Shown piece after piece: positions 9,040 to 18,695 of a stretch of DNA of 20,590 nt. Numbering within the stretch: the first letter of the stretch is position 1; each line of letters starts with the position of its first letter. Under the pieces are notes generated by a model, which was not told where the DNA came from, did not search any database, and was given only the letters and a program-made list of their open reading frames with translations. The DNA is from Gracilaria domingensis (taxonomy: Eukaryota > Rhodophyta > Florideophyceae > Gracilariales > Gracilariaceae), in the NCBI GenBank assembly GCA_022539475.1, contig VCMS01000465.1:47015-67604 (forward strand), written 5' to 3'. The position numbers and the translations under genes are program-made.

Positions 9040-9790
9040 TAGAAACAAGCAAATATAAAGTTGTTGGTAAGCTAAAAAATTTATGAGAGGTAGCAATAAG
9101 AAGTTGTCGAAGCTAGGTATATGGATGGAAGATTATCTATTTGTTGGTTTGTATTAAAAGGAGATTAGAGTAATTTTTAATGCTGTATTGACCTATACCC
9201 AAACGCGGTTCGCACAGTTTAATAATAACGACAGAAGAAGTGCGTTGTTTGTTGAAAAACATAAAGTGTATTGGTTTCTGGTAGGAAAGACGGTTTTTAT
9301 ATTTATAAGATCGACAATATGTTATGAAGTATTGCACATACAAGTTATGTTTTTATTTTTGGCAAAAAGTGGCAGTTCGTTTTCGATAATAAATCCTTAT
9401 TATATGCAATGTATTGTGATTTTGCATATTTGATTTTTTAATCTTAAATCTGGCTCGTATACTCGAAGAGGCCTTTTGTGCTGCAAAATTTTAAAATGTT
9501 AAAAGTCTATGTTTTAGAAAAGTTTTTTGTCGTCCAATTATTCAATAACCTAATAGTCATATATTATACATATGTAGGTTTTTATTTGTTTTTTTTATTT
9601 GTCTATAGTTTGGCTTTGCCTTGTTTTTTGTGTTTGTGATTTTGTAGTTGTGTCTTTCTGCTGTATTCTTGTTCTAACGTAAACTACCAGTCTTCTTCGT
9701 CGATTGGACTGGTACTCTATGAGAGCAAACTACTAATTTTATGGCATACTTAAGCCTCATTATGGCTCGTAACCAAGTGATGCTAGCAAG
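9040..9790. other. AT-rich gene-free spacer
   Basis: Strongly A/T-rich with short T runs. Frames at 9137-9343 (minus) and 9188-9433 (plus) overlap and match nothing known. It separates the tandem repeat from the CpG-rich half of the window. No RNA gene or terminal repeat is visible. Confidence 0.6.
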
Positions 9791-10359
9791 ACTTTACAAC
9801 GCCGTTACAATCTACGTCACGATGCCCGTGACAGGACGCGAATGTCCAGCTTGCCTTGCGGTACAGTGGGCCAACGCTACGACATGTGCAATAATGTAAC
9901 GCAGGTGTCGCAGCAGCCGTCGAGTGCCGCGCGTGCGGTGCATCGTCGGTCGATACCGTGGCGGTACTGTTGGGCGGTAGCCGTCCGCCGACAGATCACC
10001 GACCTTTCGCGCTTCCTGACCTTGACACACCAACAATCGCCCGCCGGCCACACTACCATCACGTTGAGTGCCGATCGGAGGTGGAACCCGACGGGCGGGT
10101 GGTTCGAACGTGCTTGTTCGGCGGTAACCCGTCGGCGGTACCGTAACGCTCAGGATAACCACCCAGCCACGACATCAACATGACCTTTCCGTCTATCGAC
10201 ACGAACCATGCCCGCGAACACCACCATCACTTCAAAACGCTTCGCAGCGTGCACAAGCGCCTTTTCATTCATCTATGACCGTGTGGGTATTCGGGCATTG
10301 CGGCCTCATCGTTTCCCCTAATCTCAGGCGGCCAAACGGTGCACAGCCGAGGTGTATAA
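9791..10359. other. CpG-rich stretch without a supported gene
   Basis: Composition shifts sharply to GC- and CpG-rich. A minus-strand frame at 9812-10162 (116 codons, Arg- and Pro-rich) overlaps several plus frames and is probably compositional. The heptamer GGCGGTA occurs in two close pairs (9960 and 9973; 10120 and 10134). An open plus piece of 37 codons begins at ATG 10208 and is unrecognised. Confidence 0.4.
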
Positions 10360-10733
10360 CCAGTGCTGGTGTTGCGTTTACAGCGTCTGCTTTTCTGGGT
10401 TGTGCGCGACTTTTCAAGCTTTTGTCTTGATAGCCGCGTAAGTACAATTGTTTTAAAAAGCTTGCCAGTATCACACTTTACGGTTCTAACAGGGGTCCTT
10501 CATGACAAGGTGTTTTGGATCTAACACTTGCGTTTCTGCCATTGTCAATGCAGGGCTACAGACGCGGAAGAGATTGGAATGACTCTAACGAGCATTTGTT
10601 CATAGAAATTCGATTTTGTGGGGGAACAATCAAGATGCATCGGCAATACGAATCGATACTAATACAGTGGTTGTCATGTGATATAGTTAAGTATGGGAGA
10701 AAACCGAAGCGGTACTTGAGGCGACGGAGTTAG
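10360..10733 (+). CDS. Possible two-exon gene fragment with one intron
   Basis: A frame open from 10360 meets a donor GTAAGT at 10438. A CTAAC branch-like site lies at 10521-10525. The acceptor CAG ends at 10553, giving a 116-base intron. Joining the two sides leaves the reading frame open to a TAG at 10731-10733. An AATAAA lies at 10868-10873, a plausible polyadenylation signal. The downstream exon encodes about 59 residues, basic at the C-terminus (Lys/Arg-rich), with no known domain. The upstream exon start is not defined; an in-frame stop lies at 10357-10359. The splice signals are well formed, yet the coding potential is short and unrecognised. It could be chance or a remnant of an older gene. 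Confidence 0.3.
10438..10553 (+). other. Intron-like element (GTAAGT ... CTAAC ... CAG)
   Basis: The donor GTAAGT at 10438-10443, branch-like CTAAC at 10521-10525 and acceptor AG at 10552-10553 are spaced as in short introns of fungi and similar eukaryotes. A second CTAAC-containing stretch lies near 10486. Transcription is not shown. Confidence 0.4.
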
Positions 10734-10739
10734 CTGGCG

Positions 10740-12232
10740 GCTCGAGGAGCGACTGTAACGAATCCGTACGGGGAGTAAGGAGGAGCACCGGGCGGTCAGC
10801 GGGAGAGTGGGCGGTTGATATCACCAAGCACCGTTAGCGGAGCGTAGCAAACGGGTACGAACGGCCTAATAAACTTGTAGTACTTTGCTTAACGGCCTGT
10901 CGTAGCGCAACTTGCGAGCAAGACGTACGGCAAGGGTGCTTGGGTGTTTTTAAAACGTGAGGTCGATGCGAGGTTCGGGTCTACCTATATGGGTAACCCG
11001 CCTCCTGTGCAGCTCTAGTAGCACTTACAGTAACTATATTACGCCTGTCATGCGTCGACCCAGCGGCACACGTTGTCCTACTACTTTTGGGACGATATCG
11101 ATGCGGGGCCATACGCGTACAAACTACCGCCCGGGCAGCCCACACGTACGAACGGCACTCCTTCTCATCCGTACGTCGTGGTTCGCCATCAGATTCGTGC
11201 TTATCGACAGATCTCCTTAGTTGCACCTCCGTCCTCGGAAGTGCAGCAGTGCTGGCCACAGTCCGTTCGGCTGATGAAGAAGCCATACCGATCGTTTCTT
11301 TCACAGAAGCCCGCCAGGGCGGGGCGAAGCATGTGAGAATTACACGCGTGGCGTGGGGGAGCGCGGAGCTAGTAGACTGAAACGACCCGCTGGCGACAAG
11401 GCGCTATGGGTTTGGCGCGTGGCGCGTGTCCCGTTCTGGACGCGATGCGGGACGATGGAAGCTCGCGTGAGCGGCTGCGCCGACTATGAGAGACATCGCC
11501 ACATGTGGTAGGTACGCGGTCAGAACTGACTTTCGGTCCAATTCGGCGAAAGCGACGGAAGCGCCGATGTTGGTATTTCGTTGTGTTTTTTATCACGAGT
11601 GTTGTTTTCTGGTCTTTTGGTGTGGATTTTTTGGTGTGCAACGGAGCGGTCACGGGGGCGCACGAATAATCCTCCTTTCGCCGCTACGGCGCGTTCGCGC
11701 CGTGAGACGCTCAATGTCCGTTTTCGGGTCGGTACCGTGTGGTAAGGCGTGCGCGGCCGCGGGGACACTGTCCCGCTTGCGACTCCGACGATAGTGGCGA
11801 CGGCAGCGAAGGCGTTTATAGCGAGGTTGTGCGGTGACTGACTATGCGAGCTGGGCTCGCGGCGCGGCGACTACACGTCGGATGCGTTCGAGCGGGATGG
11901 GGCTTTTAGCGTCACGGAAAGGGTGGACTGTACGTGATCATGCCCGCTCGGAATAAATTTGAAGGTGTATGAGGCCTCAAAGGTGTGCGTATCGGTAGAG
12001 CGATTATCGCTTTTTCGGCGAGGTCCGCACCGTCGTCTTAGCCCGTGATCTCCGTGTCGTATTCGCGGCTATAAGAGCTCCTTCCACCGTCATTCCTTGC
12101 CACCGATGGGTTCGCTAATCAGCAGTGTCCCTCGCGTCTGCGATGGGAGTAATCCGAATCACCGAGTGTGTCCGGGTGGCGGGTCCGTTTCGGTCTATGC
12201 CGCTTCCTGGTCAGCTTCGACCATCGTAGTCG
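10740..12232. other. CpG-rich DNA, no recognised gene
   Basis: Many short overlapping frames on both strands (for example 10957-11220, 11087-11380 and 11486-11794, all plus), none recognised. TGTAACG at 10754 resembles the start of a Gypsy LTR, but no partner end or second copy was found. An AATAAA occurs at 10868 and an AATAAA-like stretch near 11952. Nothing else is supported. Confidence 0.45.
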
Positions 12233-13813
12233 TCGTACGAGCCAGGCCCCGCGTCGGTCGAAGCAGGTTCCGATCACGGTCAACGGTACATTCAGGACAA
12301 TGCGGAGTACTTCGATGCGCGTCGCTTCGCAGCCATTCCGGTCTCGCTCCATTACGTGAGGTGGCGAGCCGTAACCCAAAGCGTACGCGATGGAAGCTTG
12401 GCAGGCACGTTGGAATCACCTTCCTGGAATCGTCGGTCGTGCGGACGAAAGGACGTTTCGGATAGCCGATATGCCGTACTTAAGGTGCCCCGAGGAGCGC
12501 GAGTATCAACGCCGACTTCAGAGCCTGATGCACGGCTTCATTCCGACGCGAACTTCCGCGAAAACGTAACCCTCTCGCCGTTGGGTGAATGTTCGACACC
12601 GGCGTCGATCCAGCGTGTACTGGTTAGATACCGCGAGCATTTGGGGGAGCAACGCGCGACGGAAGCCGCATAGCCGGGGTTCACATCCTGTGTTTCTTCT
12701 ACTCCCTGGACACGTCGAGTACTTTCGGTCGCGAGAACGACCGTACGACGGTATACTGGTATGACCGAGCGTGGAATCGTCTGTGGAGGTCGACGCGAAC
12801 CTTTTCCGTACCGACGCCGTCCGTGGTTTGTGGCATACATTCGCGGAATGCTATTCCAGAGGAGCGTTGAGCCGTGCGTCTTCAGATCCTGTACGCCGAG
12901 TGAGGCATGTTTTCGCTTTCATGGCGTTCCTCAGGCGGCCAAGCGACCGGTGTGGAGTCTTCACCCGTGCGGCGATAGCCGCGTGTACAATACAAGGACG
13001 ATTCGCCGCAGTACGGGGTTGTGTCCTCTCCGGTTACAAATTGGTTGCATCTTGGCCGAAATAGGGTTGCAGAACATCTGCGGGGGACTCTTTACCCTGC
13101 GGTGTGAGAAGCTCTTGCAGTACTCTTGGGACGGACTGGTCGCAGACGCGGGGTTTCTCTGGTAATATTTGAGGACTCGGTTCCTTACATGCTGCTCGGC
13201 TACGGGCGCGTTGCCCGGATCGACGAGTGCTAATTGCCTAACGGGACAGCTTCGTTGGCCATTCGCGATGGCCGAACTACTTCTCGCATGGGTACATAGA
13301 AGAAGACTTGATAAGCGTCTCATGTGCCGAGGCGTGAGAGCGGGGGTCCAGCGGTTCGTGCGGGTCAGTTATCGCTTGGCGGCCCGAGCCGGACTGATCG
13401 GAGAATCGTGGAGGCTACTGGTGCGTGTAGGGAGCGAGAGGTCAGGTTCGGGCTTTCAGGCCGCCAATTGGACGAAACTGGGTGTCGAATGTCTCTGGCG
13501 AGCGCCTCAGCCGTTGCTCAACCGCTTGCGGGCTGTATGCGTGTTTCCGCGTGGGATTCGGAGGCCAGGACTGACGTGCGGGGCGCCCATGACGCGCTGC
13601 GCATTTGGGTGGCGTCGCGCGGCGAACTCCGAAGCGTGCCTGCGTGAGGCGGCTAGGGCATTTGGCCTTAACTCGGTTCTCGCGAACACAGTTCCTGCGC
13701 GTTTCTCGTTCGTACATGCAGGGTATGCTGGCCGGTTGCGGGAGGCTAGCTGGCGCGCTGGACGGACGGCTTATGGAAGAGCAGGCTCGACGTTTGGACG
13801 AGTTGGTCGGTGA
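12233..13813 (+). pseudogene. Unidentified long reading frame with two stops
   Basis: Plus frame 2 is open from 12233 to 13813 (about 527 codons) except for TAG at 12671-12673 and TAA at 13163-13165. Plus frame 3 of the same stretch has about nine stops in 900 bases, so composition alone does not clear every frame. The peptide is rich in Arg, Ala and Gly with scattered Cys. I see no reverse transcriptase, integrase, transposase or gag signature. A minus-strand frame (13442-14089, 215 codons) is also open over part of it, which weakens the case. It may be the remnant of a host or transposon gene in an early state of decay. Confidence 0.25.
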
Positions 13814-14499
13814 GTCTATAAGGGTTGCACGGAACAGGCACGGTGGAGAATCAGGTTCAACAGATCGTTCAGACGCTGAGAGCGGCGCGTGCGTCGCATG
13901 GGTTGACGGGGTCACTCTGAACCTCAGCACGGTCCGGTGAGTTCGGAGGAGCTGGGGGAGACGGTGTGAGGCCTGTCCGCCGGTAGCGGAAGGTGTCGCT
14001 TGGCGATCGGGACGGTGGCGGCTCAAAGCGTCCGGTGGCGTAGCTGTAGCAGTGTGGTGACGACGTGAGGCCCTGGGAGATACCGCCAATGGCGGAAGTT
14101 GCGTCGGGTTGGAAGTGCCTAGCGCTCCTGCTCGCCGGTGACGCAGGTACCGGTGCGGGTGGTCAGGCGTGGTTGCCAGTGGTTCGGCGGCGAGCGCGCC
14201 TAGTCGCCGCAGTCATCGTGAGGGTCGTGGTGGCAACGCTCCTCTGGCCGGGTATTCAAGTCGTTCCAGCCGGTCAGTTCGAGGGGGCTCGGCGTCGCCT
14301 ACCGTTCGGCATTCCGACACTCGTGGGGGGCGGTGTCGTGGTGGTTACTGCGTGTTGCCGTGGTCGTGGGTATCAAGACGTTGCCGGAGTGAAGAGTCTC
14401 AGAAGAAGGGACCGGGTGGTGCGTAGACGGTTCCATGTCGGCGTGTCCTTGATAAAACTTGTGTGTTGTGTGCTTCTTCCTTTGCGTACGTCAGGTTGA
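13605..14499 (+). other. Short plus-strand frames, unassigned
   Basis: Frame 3 is open at 13605-13940 and contains a charged, probably helical stretch around residues 55-80 (near 13770-13850). Frame 1 is open at 14065-14499 and is Val- and Gly-rich. Neither is recognised. They adjoin the Gypsy element, which runs in the opposite direction, so they are not part of its polyprotein. Confidence 0.2.
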
Positions 14500-14580
14500 A
14501 TCCGTTGACGTAAGTGCGATATCGGAAAGGCGGCTTTCAGACTAGATTCGAAAAATAGGGGTGAGGCAAGAGCGCTACGG

Positions 14581-14880
14581 TTAGGGCGAATATCCGGCCA
14601 ACCGTCGCGCGTCAGTGGTCGTATCGTGTGGTTTTGGAGCCGTCAGTTGCTTGGGGGAGTAGGTGGCGTTTTGTCCGGCGACGGATTCCGTCTGCTTCTC
14701 TCCCTCCTTAAGGGTGTTGGCGATGTCGTAACGACTTCGCGCCGCAGTTCGTGCGACAAAGTGCTGCGGGGATGTTGGAAAGGGGGTTGTAGGTGTCGGA
14801 TTCGGCGGTGTAGCGTACCAGCGTACGCGTATTCGGACTCGTCGGCTATCGCGGTGCGCTACGAACGCTTCCAGACGCAA
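14581..14880 (-). pseudogene. Chromodomain-like C-terminus of the Gypsy pol
   Basis: Residues 3-50 of this frame (about 14874-14730) read like the chromodomain that ends the polyprotein of chromoviruses and related Gypsy elements. A Phe-Val-x-His-Arg opening is followed by a basic stretch and VRWY, then a Pro/Thr-rich turn and QHFV. In intact elements this domain is thought to guide integration to particular chromatin. The aromatic Trp-x-Pro of the family turn is eroded. After about residue 55 the sequence is no longer recognisable. The element's 3' LTR should lie below 14581 but was not found. Confidence 0.72.
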
Positions 14881-15200
14881 GGAACCGTATCGGGGGCGGT
14901 AAAATGTCGCTGTCGGAACGACGTCGATCCGCGAATGGTCCTTCCGGGTGCAGCGACGGGGTTCCTCCGTGTACGTTCGGTGGTAACGGGGCTACTCGTA
15001 GGCGTGGGACGGGGGCCGTGTGACGCGATCAATTTGGAGTGAGTTGTTCGATACGTTTTCATCGAGAGTAACGGATAGTGTCCGTTGTGGCTTTGCACCT
15101 TTGAACGACCGGTGGTCTTCGGAGTAGTTTCCGAAGAGTTCGTTCCTGTTTTCGTTAGGTCTCTCCGGTGCTTTTTGTAATTGGGTCGGTCAATGTACAC
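14859..15200 (-). pseudogene. Linker between integrase and chromodomain of the Gypsy pol
   Basis: The frame begins with a Tyr-Ile-Asp-Arg-Pro stretch like the Gypsy motif after the integrase core. It contains Lys-Thr-Thr-Gly at 15119-15108, matching the conserved KTTG-P-F segment of this lineage. It ends where the chromodomain-like part starts. Stops and frame changes occur on both sides. Confidence 0.75.
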
Positions 15201-15439
15201 TTCTCAGCTTCGCGACGTAGGGGAAACCGGGGTCATCGAAGTCGTCTTGTAGCGCTGCTGTGCGCAGTGTCAGCTTTGGGTCGCGCGTCTGAGCGTCGCC
15301 TGTAGGAGTTGAGTGTGTTATCCGCATTTCAACTGGGCTGCGACGGCTGAGTCGGTGTTGCAGGGCAGGACGTAATGGGTTCGTAGATGAGGACGCTGGG
15401 GGGTGTCCCGTTAGTGGACCGGCGAACGGGGTGGTTCGC

Positions 15440-16300
15440 TCGACCTATTGGACCTGGAGGTATATCGTAACGTTAAGGGTTGGACATATGCGTGCCACGT
15501 CTTGGTGGTCTGCTCGTAGTGGGCGGAGGCGCTCCAGCAGCGTTTGTTGAAGCCGTTCGGCCTGCCGTTTTGTCTGGGGGTGATACGCAGTGGTCGAAAC
15601 GTCTTGTAGCCCAGTGCGGAGCAGACGGCCTTGAAAACTTCGACGGAACTGCGGTCCGATTGTCGTAGTTAGGCAGTTCGGGATGCGTACGGGTGAAACA
15701 CGCAATGTTCCAAGAACTTGTTGGCTACCACTGGGGCGTGGTTGACGCAGCGTAATGTCGCGAGAGGCTGCTAAATCGATCGGTCGATTACAGGATATAC
15801 TGGAATTCGTTAGGGATACGGTAAGGGTCCCACTATGTCATAGCAATAAACTCGACGGACCAGCTGTGGAAGAGCTTAGCAGTTCTGGGACGAAACGGGG
15901 TTCTTTGACGGCTGGGCATGAGCCCGACAAATCCGTACGCGTCCTGGAAGACGGTGTTGGCCATGTGGGCCAATAGAGTCCCTCCGTAGTGTTTCGTACA
16001 TTCTGGTGGCACGAGGTGGTCCGACCAAGCGGGGATAGTGCGCATAAAGAATCGGTGCCTGCAGGGACTCGGGACCACCATTCTGTGTAGGGCGCCGTCC
16101 AAGGCGTGAGCGTGTATGAAGTATCGTTTCGGTCGACATCGAACAAGGTAATCCCGTTGCCGTGAATTTGCTCCGTAGATTGGAGAAGAAAGGGTCTGCG
16201 CGCTGACTCGTACGAGTTTCCTCCTCGAGCGTGATGGGTACGATTCGGTTTTCTTCGTGGGCAAGTGCAGCACTTCCGGTCATTCCTGGTGATTCCGTTC
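15440..16300 (-). pseudogene. Integrase part of the Gypsy pol
   Basis: The frame 16273-15833 contains ALDGALHRMVVP (near 16105-16070), the segment before the zinc-binding HHCC domain. It then has HMANTVF (15967-15947) and VEFIAMT (15856-15836), the run-up to the first catalytic Asp. That Asp codon survives at 15839-15837 in the next frame. The second Asp codon survives at 15664-15662. The frame 15705-15445 carries YHPQT (15585-15571) and the Glu at 15558-15556. The second Asp and the Glu are about 35 codons apart, the retroviral-integrase D,D(35)E spacing. All three catalytic codons are thus still present as bases but not in one reading frame. Confidence 0.92.
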
Positions 16301-16439
16301 GGGTCTTGGCCAATCTATGCAGAGTTTGTATATTCTTGTCCGTTACGTGCATGTTGGCTATAACGAGGCGTCGTCGCGGACGGTGTCGATAGAGAAACGG
16401 GTGGAGCTCGTCGTCTGCGTGAATGTGTCCTCGTCCGTC

Positions 16440-16800
16440 GTTGGATTCGTGAGAGTGCATTGCCGCTCGGTGTTTGATACCGGTCGGTGATTGACGTCGA
16501 ATCGTACTCCATCAGGCGTAGGCGCCACGGTGTGAGTCGCCTGAGGCGTCGCTGAGGTTCAGTATCCACTCAAACGAGTGGGTGATCGTGCGAAAGTGAA
16601 CTTCTGTCTTCCAATAGGTCGGAGGTGCAGGAAGCCATACTACAGCGCGCATTCCCGTTCGGTCGTGTGATACTTTCGCTCTGTTTGGTTCGCGGCGGCT
16701 CAGTATCCGATTGGGAGAAGTCGCCCATCGGGTTGCCTCTGGAGGAGGCACAGCCAACCTGACGTCACACGCGTCGGTGTCAGTAACGTAATGGATTCCT
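16440..16800 (-). pseudogene. RNase H part of the Gypsy pol
   Basis: It opens with DTDACDV at 16781-16761, the family's first catalytic Asp region. It continues in the frame 16757-16512, where a Ser-Arg pair and later ILNLSDASG match the conserved Gypsy RNase H block. It then passes into the frame 16569-16315, with WRLRLMEYD and the terminal ALSR (16458-16447) that stands for the usual Ala-Asp-Ala-Leu-Ser-Arg. The Asp before ALSR is missing (Gly-Asn instead). In a working element this domain removes the RNA strand during reverse transcription. Frame changes and substitutions show it is dead. Confidence 0.9.
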
Positions 16801-17030
16801 TGATTTGGGATAGCAGTATCCCGGGGTTGCGCGTATCCAGGCGTTGGCGAAGTTGTCGATGTTCTCGTATTCGTATTGGTCAGGGTTTCGAAGACTAGTA
16901 GGCTGGCCTTTTTCCAGTTTCTGATTTCAGGGGGAGCGCTATCGGCGAATTCTGGTACGAACGGCGAAGACGTTGCAAGACAGAACGACGGAGTTCGTTT
17001 GCGTAGTGGGCGGTTCGCTGCTTGATGGGC

Positions 17031-17680
17031 TCACTGCGTCTTCGTAGACACTGTAGCTTGCCGGACGGATGAATGGGAGGTAGTCGACCGGTTCCCACTA
17101 AAGAATGACATTTGTTCAGTCGTAGGGTATTCCTGCGGAACGTAGCATGTCGAGGATTGTCGTACGTGTTCGTAGTGGTTTTCTATGTTCTGGAGTAGAT
17201 GATCACCATCCAGGTAGCCAGTGGATACTGCATTAACAGTGAATAGGAATTGATGTCGCAGACCCTCTGGGAACGTAGCCGGGGCGTTCTTTGGAGTCAA
17301 AGGCATCCGTACGTAGCGGTAGAGGGCCATGTGGGGAGTTGAAGGCTGTGCTTGTCCGTCGCTTCGGTCCACTTTCGGGTGTGCTCAAGTATCCTAGTTG
17401 GGTCCAGTGTGGAGAATATCCGTGCGTTCCTAACGAGTTCTATGCACTCGTCCATTCTTGGCAGAGGGTATGTTCCGTACGGTCACGATGGCATTTAAAC
17501 GGCGGTAGTCGACGCACAAACGTAGGCCTTCCATCTTTTTCGTGTGCAGACGACCGGACTGGCCATTCTGCGGCAGCGATGTTTTTGTTTATACCCCTGC
17601 TGCACCCTGTGTTGGGTTATCTCCTTACGTCTCACGTCTCCGTCGCGGGTCTGCACGTAAGGCATCTGGAATATCGGCTT
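17031..17680 (-). pseudogene. Reverse transcriptase part of the Gypsy pol
   Basis: Visible landmarks, read 5' to 3' on the minus strand, begin with a segment like ASPVV followed by a Lys-Lys turn near 17545. CVDYRRLN follows at 17516-17493, a hallmark of Ty3/Gypsy reverse transcriptases. Then comes a piece reading FSTLD near 17425-17410 in another frame. TPKNAPATF follows within the frame at 17372-17031, corresponding to the family motif around GL-x-NAPATFQ. YLDG at 17216-17205 stands where the catalytic Tyr-x-Asp-Asp should be; the second Asp is lost at a small deletion. At least one frameshift lies between CVDYRRLN and FSTLD. The enzyme is inactive as written. Confidence 0.92.
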
Positions 17681-17845
17681 GGTGCGGGTTCCAGCTGTAT
17701 CGATGTCTTGTGCGCGGAGAATCTTGTAAATGGATCCACATGTCTTGAGTGCGGAGGATTCAATGACTGTGTCGCGTTCTTCTCATACTTCGGGCTGATT
17801 TGAAGCGTTGGGGCATCGGCTGGTCAGAACGCAGTGGGGTTGGTC

Positions 17846-17875
17846 AAAGCGGTATCTTCTAAAGCGGTATCTCCC
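17846..17875. repeat. 15-base tandem duplication
   Basis: Two adjacent copies of a 15-mer starting AAAGCGGTATCT, identical at 13 of 15 positions, lie between the protease and reverse transcriptase remnants. The unit equals five codons and would not by itself shift the frame. Confidence 0.85.
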
Positions 17876-18159
17876 CTCCTGAGAGTCGTCGCTCCGCGGC
17901 TAGCTGGTGAAGGGGGGTGTTAGATGTATATAGGTGGACGGAAGGGCGAGACCGGGTAGACGGTACGATTTGTGGAGGTCATATCCGGTCGGTCGAGACG
18001 TTTGAGCTTGAACGAAGAAGGGAACGTCGACGTAGATCATGACGTCCGTTCGCGCGAGTGTTAGTTAACGAACTGTGCGTGCGGTGGTGTGATTGTAGAA
18101 ATACCAGACGGAGCCTTGGTTGTCTACTTGTACCCTGGTTTTCCGGACTGGGGGTAACG

Positions 18160-18470
18160 TCAGGTCGGGCGAACGTGTATCTTGTTAGGGGCCATTCGCT
18201 CCGGTTGGACTGGGGTATTTCCGTCGCGACAGTGGGCGTGTGGGTGACCGGGTACGCGTGGGACAATATCGAAACAGGGCCGTGAATGCGCAAGAGGATC
18301 GTCCGTTTTGTTGGGGTAAGATTCCAATACGTATCGATCGATAAAGCGACGTGCCGAGTAGGACGCTTGTGGCGAGGTATCGATACACAAGGAATTGTAC
18401 TCGTACGTGAAGGTCTCCAATGCGGAGCAGCAAGCCGGGAGAACACCACGACTCCATAACGGTTTTGCGG
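18160..18470 (-). pseudogene. Protease (retropepsin-like) remnant of the Gypsy element
   Basis: The frame 18457-18185 contains LRIGDLHVRVQF followed by LATSVLLGTS (18376-18347). It resembles the second half of a Gypsy aspartic protease, where a hydrophobic strand leads into Ile/Leu-Leu-Gly. It lies upstream of reverse transcriptase on the minus strand, the expected place. The catalytic Asp-Ser/Thr-Gly is not visible upstream, and overlapping frames (18160-18420 and 17979-18449) point to indels. I rate the assignment as likely but not proven, because only one half of the domain is readable. Confidence 0.6.
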
Positions 18471-18695
18471 TTGAAGCGTCCGTATCGGATGGTCGTTAAC
18501 GTACGTTCGGAGACGAGATTAACGCCAATCGGCGGTGGGAAGGTGCGTCGTGGTATAGCAAGGACTGCCTCCGGTATCTAAACACCCGTGAGTCGGATAC
18601 ATTAGGGTAGATGGTGGGCCACAGCGGGAACGGTGACTTTTGTAATTTGCACTTCGCGAAAAACAGTCGTCGTCATAAGTTCTGGGGTGTCGAAG

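Larger units (their letters stand above)
14590..17680 (-). pseudogene. pol: Ty3/Gypsy retrotransposon pol region, decayed
   Basis: The minus strand holds, in proper Ty3/Gypsy order, reverse transcriptase (about 17680-17030), RNase H (about 16800-16440), integrase (about 16300-15440) and a chromodomain-like tail (about 14880-14730). In an intact element these are parts of one polyprotein that copies the element RNA into DNA and inserts it. Here the recognisable pieces sit in all three minus frames with many stops, so no functional enzyme can be made. The presence of integrase downstream of RNase H and of a C-terminal chromodomain separates Ty3/Gypsy from Copia. The wording of the RNase H (LNLSDASG) and of the integrase N-terminal part (ALDGALHRMVVP) most resembles Gypsy elements I associate with oomycetes and fungi. 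Confidence in the family is high; in the host lineage moderate. Confidence 0.93.

Noticed and set aside
10754..13038. Possible LTR running from TGTAACG to GTTACA
   Set aside because: The two ends would suit a Gypsy LTR, but 2.3 kb is long, no second copy lies near 20000-20590, and short motifs like these occur by chance.
13442..14089. 215-codon minus-strand frame
   Set aside because: It is rich in Arg, Pro, Ser and Ala and lies antisense to another open frame in CpG-rich DNA; no motif links it to the Gypsy element or to any family.
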